A stretch of 64,000 nt of DNA from Malus domestica (lineage: Eukaryota; Streptophyta; Magnoliopsida; Rosales; Rosaceae), in assembly GCF_042453785.1 (NCBI RefSeq), contig NC_091663.1, positions 33,840,001-33,904,000 of the forward strand. Reading direction: 5' to 3'. Positions within the stretch are counted from its first letter, which is position 1. Every line of letters starts with the position of its first letter. The notes under the pieces are model-generated. The model was not told the DNA's origin, made no database searches, and saw nothing but the letters and a program-made list of their open reading frames with translations. Below are positions 23,241 through 32,959 of this stretch, piece after piece. Both the position numbers and the translations under genes were made by a program.

Positions 23241-23471
23241 GAAATTGAATAAAGAAAAATACTTTCAAAATTGTTCAATTATTTTCCTTTCGCAACTCGG
23301 GTTTACTAGGATTAGATAATCTCTAATGATGCTCTTTATTTTATAGCCAAATTTTAGCTAAAATTATTCGGCTCAAGTACGAATAGAGTTTAGGGTTAAA
23401 ACTCACTTAAATATTAGCCCACGTCATCACCTTATGCTACCCACCTAATAAATGTCCAACATTTGTTGGTA

Positions 23472-23740
23472 AACATAATTGCCCAAGTGGTTGACAGACC
23501 CCCATCTTCGTTGGTGCACGTTCTGAATAAGGATGGTCATCCTTGTCCGCCTTGAGTTGTTGTTGCGGTAGTTGGGGTGACACTCAACCTGGTTGTAGTG
23601 TCTGCTTGTATGTATCCCCTTCCATCGTCTTTTCTCTTTGTGCCTGTTTGGTGTTCGCCATTCGTTGGCTCTCCTGCTGTTTCGGCTTCGGCCTTGGTTC
23701 TATTTCAAAAAAAAAAAAAAAAAAACATAATTGCCCAAGT
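23472..23740 (+). mobile_element. L1-type LINE 3' tail, truncated
   Basis: The body (about 23489-23723) ends in a run of A and is flanked by the 17-bp direct repeat aacataattgcccaagt (23472-23488 and 23724-23740). The poly(A) tail with a long target duplication fits target-primed reverse transcription. The 235-bp body has no RT domain, so it is a heavily truncated tail, probably of an L1-type element. An RNA copied in trans is possible. Confidence 0.75.
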
Positions 23741-24562
23741 TTTAATACGTTAGTTATCTGAAAGATTTTATGAGATTTGGAGTCACTTAGTACTACGGTT
23801 TAATGATATTCTTTTTTTTTTGCACTTGTAAGTAAGAAATGTTAGGTTTGATTCTTGCTAAAGGAGAATTTGAACCATATTATTGTTAGCTCATTATGAG
23901 ATTTAAATCCATCATCTTCCCCTTAGTGTCGATATATCGTTTATTCAAAAAGAAACAAAAGATTTGGAATAGGGCTTGTGTCCCTTGGCCTATGTTTCCT
24001 CCACCCCTGACTCCCCGAGTCGCACAAATGGGTGAACAATACAGTCATTCTTCATCACCAATTGGCCAAACACTAATGGCTTAAACCTTTTTTTTTTTCA
24101 TCAACGGAAATGGGGAATGCGATGATCTGGTTAAAAGATTGAAATATTGGAGCAAACAAATAATTTTTTTTCTAGCTATTTACTCCGATGAGACGATAAG
24201 TTTTTAGATCGCACATATGTTAAGCTAGCAACAACACCTGTAAATTTCCAACAAATAATAATTTTTAGAGTGCTATCACTAAAATCTTATGTTTGCACAA
24301 GGACTCGAAATCTCTCGTGGTTATAAACATTCGAGAACCGAATCAACCCATTGACATGCGCATACTTTAACATTTTGATCGGACCAATAACTAATAGATA
24401 GCATCATCAAATAGTAAGAGTCAAGATATCATTTTGGCTAACACAAGTTCAAACAGTACATGATAACTTATAAGCAGATTGACATCCATGCATAGTCTTC
24501 CGAGAATCCGGACTCGTGGCTGTATCAACCATACAAAAGCTATATAACTCCTCCCTATGAGA
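23741..24562. other. intergenic and 3' flank, no gene recognised
   Basis: AT-rich sequence with no supported gene. The part nearest 24562 is the 3' UTR region of the L18ae-like gene. Nothing in the rest could be bounded as a repeat. Confidence 0.4.
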
Positions 24563-26634
24563 TTACCAGCCATGACCTCCCTTTGTTGCACCAAGTACAA
24601 TAGCAATTGTTGCAAGAAGAGCCTGCAGATAAAGTGGTATAATAAAAAAGGAATAGAGGATAAAAAAAAAAGACGACTAGACTGGCAACGAGGTAAGTAT
24701 TTGACAAACAAAAGAAATTTGGAGGTAGATAAAACATAAAAAGTGGAGTACATTGTTCCAAAAATCTAAATGAAAGGAAATAAGAGTTACTCACGCCAAC
24801 TGTGCAAGCGTAATATCCTGGTTTCTCTCGGGGGTCCATCCTATTCCTAGCGCAAAGTAGGATAATTGCACCAACATACCAGGGGACGGTAGCAAGGAAG
24901 AAACCGATAATAAACCTGCAAAAGAAAGAGCAGAAAATTAACAAATCTTTATTGATGTTATAGATAACTTGATAGTTGCAAGAAAACCGCGAATACAATG
25001 AACATATCCTATTATTTTGCTTTTAAGGAAGCCTGGGAGCTAGTTTCAGTTTCTTTCTAAGCAGTGAACAGAAAACACGATCATAGTCAATACTATCAAA
25101 ATGAGGGCAGAGTCCCTATTGAAACACTATCTTTTTTCAATTCATGCCGCAAATGCCATTTCTCGTGCTTATTGAATTTCTACAAATCTCAAATCTTTCC
25201 TTCAAATTCAGTCTATTCTATTTTTGACAATTTCCACAATAGAAAACAACTCTGCACAATAAATTCAAGAGTTTTTCTGTTGATGTTGTAGATTTCTTGT
25301 CAGTATTCATGTTTCTATAACTATTAGAATACTACGAAGCTCGATCAGTGATGCAATTTCTTGATTAAAGATCCAATACTTAAATATCATCCTACCATGC
25401 TAGACTACAACAAACAACAACCAAGCCTTATCTTACTAAGTGGAGTCAGCCGTGTGAATCCTAGAACGCCACTGCGTTCGGTTTTGTGTCAACTCTTCTG
25501 TTGGCTCCAAGTACTCTATGTCTTTTCTTAAAGTCTTCCGTTAGCTCCAAGTACTCCGTCTCTTTCAAAATCTCCCTAGGTCTTCCTCTATCCCCTTTAA
25601 TCTGACCCTCCCTCTCATAGTCACATCTTCTAACCGGAGCATCTGTAGGTCTTTGATTCGCGTGTCCAAACCACCTTAACCGATTTCTCTTATCTTATCT
25701 TCAGACAGTCCTACTTACCTCGATATAAATCCTACCATGCTAGACTAGTTGAAATTATCAGTTGAGGGAAAATAATATTAAGCCCTTTACCTATACATCA
25801 GGATTGAAACCTTCAGTTTTCTTATAACTACAGAACATTGTCACAACCCTCATATCAATCAACTTCCACAAAGCCATTTAAATTTTAAAGCAGCAAACTT
25901 ACAAGCACCAGCCAAGTCCACAACCACAGCAACGAAGGCGATGCTCTCTTACAGGTTGCCCTTCAGCAACCGCATAACCTAGAACAATAAACAGAGCAAT
26001 CCAATTACACGGCTAAGAAACCGACATCTACGACAACAGAAAATGAAGATCCAGATAAAACACAAAGCACAAAATGGAATAAGCAACAAAAATACATATC
26101 AAGTCATTCAACGACAAAATTCCCACTAAAAAATAGAACAAAAAAAATAAAAAAAACCCTAATGACATCATTACAAAACTGATCTAACCACTATCAGCAT
26201 AACTGAGATTGTTTAAAACTTAAATCCATAGCTGTTCTGTTGATAAAAATCAAAAGGGTTGTTGCAGTGACTAAATAAGTCAAATAATTCCAACCCAGAA
26301 AAACAAATTGAATTCACAAACTTATCATTTTAAACTCTCGTATATACCAATCGAGAAAACAAAGTTATCATCAATCAAATTAAGAACAGAACAAGAGATA
26401 GAGGCTCTAAAGCATACCAGGAACGGTTTGATATCCATAAGCGTAGTTTTCAGGATGAGGAGGAGCCGAAGGGTTAGCGGCTCCCGGCGGCGGCGCCGGC
26501 TGAGGGAATCCTGTCGGCGGAGGCGGTGGTGGGTAGTTGGCTACTCCTTGGAAAGTTCCGTACTCGGGTGGCGGAGGGGGATAGTGATGCTGATGATCAC
26601 TTGACACTCCTCTGTTCTTTTCGTCTTCGCCCAT
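24563..26634 (-). CDS. ribosomal protein L18ae-like (L18a-like) membrane protein
   Basis: A four-exon gene. Coding exons on the minus strand are 26634-26418, 25978-25903, 24915-24795 and 24622-24563, total 157 aa with all GT-AG junctions in frame. The N-terminus is Pro/Tyr/Gly-rich ('YPPPPPPTGFPQPAPPPG'). Then come 'YAVAEGQPVREHRLRCCGCG', with a Cys cluster, and two hydrophobic segments ('FIIGFFLATVPWYVGAIILL' and 'ALLATIAIVLGAT'). This is the plant-wide family misleadingly named 60S L18a-like. It is not the ribosomal protein itself and its function is little known. I chose the ATG at 26634, giving 'MGEDEKNRGVSS', over the one 15 bp upstream because family members start there. An RTE LINE tail lies in the intron between exons 2 and 3. 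Confidence 0.93.
25389..25747 (-). mobile_element. RTE-type LINE 3' end in an intron, with 19-bp target duplication
   Basis: The body (25408-25728) lies between identical 19-bp repeats atcctaccatgctagacta. On the minus strand it still encodes the end of an RTE reverse-transcriptase protein ('LRWFGHANQRPTDAPVRR', then 'GDRGRPRE') and ends with TTG-type simple repeats in place of poly(A). It is 5' truncated to 321 bp and in the same orientation as the host gene. Confidence 0.9.
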
Positions 26635-26847
26635 ATTTTCAAGTAACAATTATTGGTTTTCGAGCTTTCTGTTTGTGTGATTTTGGTTTGGAGTTTGGAG
26701 TTTTGGTCGCTGGTAGTTGGAACTTGCGAGGTGGGAGGAGCTGTCGGAGCAAGTCGACAAGTTAATAATTTTCTTTCGTTTTCATATTGTGTGAATGCTA
26801 AGAAAAGGGAGCAAATGTAAATTTGAGCATCTGATGATGGAGATTCG

Positions 26848-27076
26848 TTTGGATATACTTTTAAAATGATTAAAAGCGTTTTTAGAAAAAATATTTTTGC
26901 ATTTCAAAATCACTTAAAGTGCTTTATGTAAGAAGTATCAATTATGTGCTTCTTTCACGAAGCACTTTAAGTGTTTTTCCAATATTTATTTGTTTTTTTT
27001 TACTAAGAATTAATTCTAAAAACAAGTTCACCAAAAACATTTTTAGTTATTTTAAAAACACATCTAAACGAGTTAT
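26848..27076. repeat. MITE with imperfect terminal inverted repeats
   Basis: The left end 'cgtttggatatacttttaaa' pairs imperfectly with the right end ('ttttaaaaacacatctaaac' on the plus strand). The centre has 'tcacttaaagtgct' and 'cacgaagcactttaagtg' as inverted motifs. This pattern is common near genes in apple and pear, by memory. I could not define the target duplication. It sits just upstream of the L18ae-like gene. Confidence 0.55.
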
Positions 27077-28130
27077 ATATTTGATTGTGAATCAGGGATT
27101 GTTTTAAGTACATGCATTTTGTGGTGAAGTTCTGTAATTAAATTCAAATTCAAATGCAATTAGAATAACTGTTTTTTTCAATCCAATACTCAACGATAGA
27201 GTTACGTCTCCATAATGAGCTAGTCGCTACTAAAATCAAACTTACTACAAATATATATTGGTTTAATATTTTATTAGAGTTGAACAATGTAACTTGAACT
27301 TAAGAGCTTTTCCGACTGAATTGAGGCATTTACCACCAAATAATGGGTATAAACTTTATAGGGTCGAAACTTATCTATATATTTTTGTCTCCCAAGTCTA
27401 TAACCTAATAATGAGTCCCATTTGTTGGTGTTTACTTGTTCTTGTACTTGAAAAGAGACTAAAATTAGGAAGTGATAAACACACCATTTTTTTTTTCTTC
27501 TTTCTCTACACACTTATGTGTAACATTATGTTTTGTTTTTGTTCGATTTTATTTAGTCTTACAGTAAAAAAAATTTAAAAAGTGTGTGAAAATCAATTTT
27601 TTAAAATTTCTCAACAAAAATGGGCAAAAAGATGATTAAATTAAGTGAATTCACTGGCCAATAAATTAAAAATTATTACTATTAACAAACCGTTATTGAC
27701 ACTCGAAAAATCCAATTATACACTCGTCATATGAGTACTTTTCATTTTAAAACTAAAAAACTTAAAGAGTATACAATTAAATTTTGTAATGTCAACCACC
27801 ATTCTTTTTCTGTTTTTTTTTCTAGGAAATAAACTTAATTATGAGGAGGCTTGAATGTTACTGTGGGCCCTTTGGCTGGAGTTTCAATGAGATGGGTAGT
27901 TGGGCAGCCAAAATATCCAAAACAAAAAGAAACTAAAACTTTGTAGATCGAGGAGCAGATTGAAGAGGATGCCAAAGGGAATACTATTTTATAGCTTAAA
28001 AACGAGCGGATGTGATGAGCTTAGTCGGCTCATGCGCAAACTTTTAACGAAATATGGAATACTATTTTGTAAAACACTTTCAGCAGTTCAACTCTTTCGA
28101 GCTAAATTAACTACAAGGAAAGGATGCCAA
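27077..28130. other. intergenic, AT-rich, no gene recognised
   Basis: Simple AT-rich sequence with small ORFs lacking motifs. No bounded repeat found. Confidence 0.4.
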
Positions 28131-28137
28131 ATGGAAA

Positions 28138-28335
28138 TAGATTCTCTTCAGATGTTTTCCACCAAAACTTACGGATTAAGTGATCCGATCTTTTGAAATT
28201 TAATCCAACAGTTAAAAACATAGATCCATTTTAAAAGTTATAATAATTTTAATTGTTGGGTCAAATTTCAAAAATCCGGATCATTTGATCTGTGGAATTT
28301 GATTGAAGAGATCCAAAACGGATCTCTTTCCATGC
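28138..28335. repeat. palindromic MITE-like element
   Basis: The left part 'tgatccgatcttttgaaatt' and the right part (reverse complement 'tgatccggatttttgaaatt') form long imperfect inverted arms around 'aagttataataattttaatt'. It resembles a fold-back MITE. No target duplication could be fixed. Confidence 0.5.
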
Positions 28336-28784
28336 CAAAGAACCAGAATAATGGAAGAAGCTTTACATGACTTAGCTGAGATACCAATCAAAATTAAAAC
28401 TTGTTTGTCTACGACATTTATATACGTGACTAAGAGGACTGGCCCTTGCCAAGTCAAAGTTAACAATAAAGGGGCGGAAAAGACGGGATCTTATTATTAA
28501 ACTTCACTTTATTACGTAATTTTTAGAAATCTGTCGGCATAAAAATTTGGCAGCTAATCATACATTATGAAGCTTATTAGGAAGCTGTGGCAAAAACCGC
28601 TTTGAACAATATATAGGGGTTGAGATGACTGTGAAAGGAATTAACAAACAATTAGAAATGCGCATGGAGTAACTAAAACGTATATAAAAATTATAATATA
28701 TTCAGTACAACATACGATTATTATATATTCAATGTAGGCCTTAATTTGATTTAGAGAGAGAAACAAAAATTAGAAAAAAAAAAC

Positions 28785-28925
28785 TAATTAAAAATGTTTG
28801 AATACTTTGAGTTTTAACGAAAATAACAAAAAGATATAAAAAAATAGTACCAAAATTGACTTTTTAAAATAAAAATATGATTTTTCGTTAAAAATAAATA
28901 GTACTGAATTTTTTTTTTTAAATTC
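28785..28925. repeat. small MITE copy, family 'tactttgagttttaacga'
   Basis: The order 'ctttgagttttaacga', 'tagtaccaaaattgactttt', 'atttttcgttaaaaataaat' recurs in inverse orientation at 29518-29668. The pattern is familiar from Maleae genomes, by recall. Confidence 0.55.
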
Positions 28926-29150
28926 AATTAAAATATCTAATGCGGGTGGAAACATATCACACGTATGCGCCACGTGTTGAGACATGATTGGCCCTACGTA
29001 CTTGATTTTTTCAATGGTAATATGACGTGAAAGGTAACAAACTTTTGCGTTGCAGGTGTCCCACTCCACTTAATCCACTCTCCAATATCCATCTGCCGAC
29101 AAATCTGGACCTCTGTCCACCACAACCTGACAGAATCACATCACATGTAA

Positions 29151-29388
29151 TGTTTACCTGGACTTGGATTCTCTGGCCTCCTATTTCGGTACTCTTTCTG
29201 TGCCCTCCTGTTTTATGTGGTCACGGTTAATCTATGCTAACATTTTATATTGTTTTTTATAAAAATAATAAGACAAAAAAAAAATAGTAATATAAAATAT
29301 TAACGTGGCTTAACCGTGACCACACAAACAGGAGGGCACAGAGAGGGCACCGAATTGGGAGGGCAGAGAATCCAAGTCCTGTTTACCT
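29151..29388. mobile_element. Mutator-type MITE, 220 bp, 9-bp target duplication
   Basis: The element (29160-29379) starts ggacttggattctctg and ends with its inverse (cagagaatccaagtcc). The inverted arms are about 90 bp each around an AT-rich centre. TGTTTACCT (29151-29159 and 29380-29388) is a perfect 9-bp duplication, the size made by Mutator-like transposases. There is no coding capacity. Confidence 0.9.
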
Positions 29389-29517
29389 TGGTAAAACAAG
29401 GAGTGAGTGAATTGATCCAGTCACGTGTAGTGTTTGACTTAGTGAAACAAGGATTATAATTCTCTCCGGTCTTAATCTCTAAGCTTTCCTCCTTTCCTCC
29501 TTTTCTCTTACACTTTA

Positions 29518-29668
29518 TTAAGAACTTTAACGAAAAACTCCCGATCTTATTTATTTTAACAAAAAATTATATTTTTACACTAAAAAATCAATTTTGGTAC
29601 TATTCACTTTACCCTTTATTTTATTCTTATCATTAAAACTCAAAGTTTTCAAGCTTTTTTCATTAGTT
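29518..29668. repeat. small MITE copy, inverse orientation to 28785-28925
   Basis: On the minus strand it reads 'aaaactttgagttttaatga' and 'tagtaccaaaattgattttt', matching the other copy. The boundaries are approximate. Confidence 0.55.
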
Positions 29669-30540
29669 TTCCATTTATTTTTTGTCTCTCTTTATATAAA
29701 GCAGTTAATATAAAATGTTGACATAGCTTAATCATAATTGTTAATGAGAAAGAGAGGGGAGGAGAGGGAGAGTAAGAGGGGAGAGTGTCTTACTCCGTAG
29801 AATAATTATCAACTGTTAGAATGTGAATGTTCAACACAGCTTAGTAAAACATCTATCAGTTATTATTTCGGAAACTTAATGAATCAATCGTATGAATATG
29901 TAAAATACAAGATTTTCAATCCTAACAGGAAAATGAGAGAAATGAATACTCAATTTAAAGTGAGTAAACACAATTCCATACTATCAAATTTTTTAAATCA
30001 TATGACATGATTGTTGATCGAATTATCTTAAGTGTCAATTAACGTGCTTATTTCTTATTGCATATTATATGATTTACAATTTTGATTTAAAAAATTAGTT
30101 TACCTAAAATTACTCATAATGTATTATTGAACTGAAACGACACGACGAAGTTAATCTATTTCATGTAAATTATTCTCAAACAAGAGACATTGCCAATTTT
30201 TGTATTTTACAATATATGCACATGATCGCAAAAGCTCCTGGAAATCATGTGAAATTCATCTTTACCTTATACACACTCTTATTAATTTTTTATCATTAAT
30301 CTTTTTCAATTAATTTAACCTGATAACTTCAAAAAAATGTTTAAGAAATAAAAAAGAATGTGTAAATAGTTCTATCGAACAATTGTTATCTCTACCATAC
30401 GATCAACCCAACTAGTTGCATGTGATGTGACGATGATACTCCAAGCACAAGGGCCGAATTTGGCCAAAAAAATTGGCTATAAAATGTACCGCGAGACAGG
30501 GGAAAACACCCTCTGTTGTTTAAGTTTTCCAACCAACACT
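29669..30540. other. intergenic, no gene recognised
   Basis: AT-rich, with a purine-rich tract near 29750-29790 (gagagggagagtaagaggg). No ORF with recognisable motifs. Confidence 0.4.
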
Positions 30541-30611
30541 CCTCTCCGGATCCTTTTTATAAGGTAATTCGTATATGTTCATCATATATTATGTAATAAG
30601 TTTTTGTCAAG

Positions 30612-30905
30612 TATTATTTACATTTAATTTTAAATAAAAAAATTTAAAATGATTTTTTACTGTATGATGTACGATGAAAGGACACGATTCACAAATCCTT
30701 GGATCCTCACAAAGAGGATTTGGCGAGGATCCGAATTTATTTTCCAAATATGGCGCAATTTACAGTCTATCCAGTTAGGATTTGAATCTCATTCGGATCT
30801 AAGTTGTGGGGATCCTCACATTCTAACAGTTTATCGTACATCATACAATTAGAAATTATTTGAAATTTATTTATTTAAAATTAAACATAAATAATACTTA
30901 ACGAA
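30612..30905. repeat. imperfect inverted repeat (fold-back element)
   Basis: The left arm 'aagtattatttacatttaat' to 'tgtatgatgtacgat' pairs with the right arm (reverse complement 'aagtattatttatgtttaat', 'tgtatgatgtacgat'). The arms are about 70 bp around a spacer with several 'ggatcc'-containing stretches. It is probably a MITE; the ends are not resolved. Confidence 0.6.
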
Positions 30906-31152
30906 AAATGACAACACGATGTACTATGAACAGGATACAAAGATTCCTACAAGGGAAATTTTATTTAAACTCATCTAACCTCTTTTTATACCCAACTTAC
31001 TCTCTTCACCCATTTTGTTTTTTATTAAAGAATTAATATTTCTTTAAACCCAAATTTATTACCTAAACTACTTCTCAAACCCAATTCAAAATGTAAATTA
31101 TCTTTACACCCATATGCTAATTAGCTTATAACAATGCATGATTAGATTGGGA

Positions 31153-31280
31153 TCAAGATTGGGGTTGAGAATGAGATTGAGACTGAGAGGTGTTGGCTCG
31201 CTGTAAGCGTTTTTTCCTGTATCTCCATGCTACTTGAATGCATCTTTTTGCAATGCCTCTCCAGTAAGCTGACTCATACC
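31153..31280 (-). pseudogene. cyclic-nucleotide-gated channel C-terminal exon fragment
   Basis: A short frame after a possible acceptor reads 'YESAYWRGIAKRCIQVAWRY' then 'RKKRLQRANTS' and a Ser/Gln-rich tail to a stop. In plant CNGCs the IQ calmodulin-binding motif ends the protein in this way, closest in memory to the CNGC19/20 group. No upstream channel or cyclic-nucleotide-binding exon is nearby, so this is an isolated last-exon fragment. Confidence 0.65.
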
Positions 31281-31552
31281 TGCCATAAAAACCAAACTTC
31301 AACATCAATGTTCTGTCATAAACCATTCCCACATGCATCCTAGACGATTTCTTGAAGACCACGTATGCATGTCACCAATCTTCAATCATGTATGCATACA
31401 TGAGATATGAATAGCTTTAATAAAATAAACCTTATGGCTCATTGAACAAGGGGTTTGCGCAAGAATATGGAGAAAACACTGGTGACTTCTTCAATGTCAG
31501 CTGCGGCAATCAATGGAAGAGACCCACATGGGTAGATTGCTCTCCATAGAGT

Positions 31553-31978
31553 TTGTTTCAAAAGGAGATGGAAGTCATTCGAATGCTGCTTGAAAATGGT
31601 GTGGATATGGATGCTAAAGATGAGGATGGATACACCGCGTTGCACTGTGCAGCGGAGTCGATACATGATGATGTGATTGAGATGTTGGTAAAGAAAGGAG
31701 CTGATGCTGAAGCTCGAACTAACAAAGATGTAACTGCACTGCAGATTGCTGAGTCTTTGCACTACGTTGGGATTACTAGGATACTTATTCATAAAGGTGC
31801 AACAAAAGACAATAGTAGTATGGTACATATCTTGACCCATGCCTCAATTTCATTTGGGAAAAAATCTATGGGACTAGAGGAGGAGATGACCAAAGGAGGA
31901 ATGAAGAAGAAGAAATCGAGTCAAGCTAGAGCTCTTTGTGGGAGCTTCGATCGTTTGATGCCATTGGATGTTGTTTAG
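31553..31978 (+). pseudogene. ankyrin-repeat protein C-terminal fragment
   Basis: The frame contains at least two ankyrin repeats ('DEDGYTALHCAAESIHDDVI', 'NKDVTALQIAESLHYVGITR', 'ILIHKGATK') and a basic tail ending at TAG 31978. It starts abruptly with no signal of a first exon. The upstream sequence belongs to the opposing CNGC fragment, so it appears to be a detached 3' end. It could be a small expressed gene; the parent family is not certain. Confidence 0.65.
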
Positions 31979-32959
31979 CTAGCAAAGCTAAACTAATATT
32001 GGTGCATTGCTGTTTTGATAAACGTAGGATAAATTGGAGGATTCAAAACTTTAAAATCACAATTCATCAATGAAAAAACTTATTTTTCTCTATGAGAACT
32101 ATTAGGGTTTTAAACCGGAATAAATGTAGGATAAACAAAGAGTGATCCTAAGGTTTAATTATAGTGTTTGAGTTTATTGATAATTTTAAGTTTTATTATT
32201 AATTTCATTTTGCACTTAATAAAAATTATACAATAAAGTAAAATAAGTAATTAACATTTAAAATTTAAGTTAAGTGTAAAAATAGATTACATGAATTTAA
32301 ATAAAATTTCCTTACCTATGATCATCACAAAAAAATCAGAAAGAATACTCGTCCATCCAGTTAAAACCGACTTATCGACACGCGTAGGTGACGTGTACGT
32401 AGACGTGGTGACCAACTGCGAGTCAATAGCAACCTTCCTCAAATATAACCCTCCACCCTCCGCACTTTGTCGTAATTCGTATTGCTTCTCTGTCTACCTT
32501 CCCGCCGGTAACTTCAGCTCTAAGGTTCCGTTTCAACTTCTCTGGCCACCAAAAACATTCCTCTTTGCTTTAACATTTTCGCTTGGGTATTTTGAAGTGA
32601 AGTTTCTGATTTCATCAGTTGTTTTTACTTTAATTTCTGCTTTGAAAAGAATCTGGGGTTCTTAATGTTTTAGTGGGTAGCTCTCAGATTTCAATAAATT
32701 ACTGGTTTGTTGTTGGTTTTGAGTTTGCCCCTCTGGGGTTTTATTCCTTTTTAATGCTTTTAAGACTATTTCTTGAGCTTTTAGTTTTAGTGTTGGATTT
32801 GTCCTTTGATATGTTGACTCTAAATTGGTGATTGTTTTTAAAGGTTTTTTGGGGAGGGGTTTAGTTGGGGTGAGAGAGAGTAAAGTTTGAATTTTGCAAA
32901 AAGAAGAGAGAGAAAAGTTGCTTTTGGCTTTTGGGTTTGAACACGAAGAAGAAGAAGAG
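31979..32959. promoter_or_regulatory. intergenic and promoter/5' UTR of the SMP/C2 gene
   Basis: The last 500 bp before the ATG at 32960 include CT-rich stretches and gagagagagtaaagtttg, typical of a plant 5' leader. No TATA box can be assigned with certainty. The distal part is AT-rich with no gene. Confidence 0.4.

Noticed and set aside
26308..26765. Arg-rich plus-strand ORFs over the L18ae-like first exon
   Set aside because: Antisense of the proline-rich coding exon, which explains the composition.
32291..32665. 124-aa ORF upstream of the SMP/C2 gene
   Set aside because: Spans promoter/5' UTR sequence and has no domain; it could be an upstream ORF but nothing supports translation.
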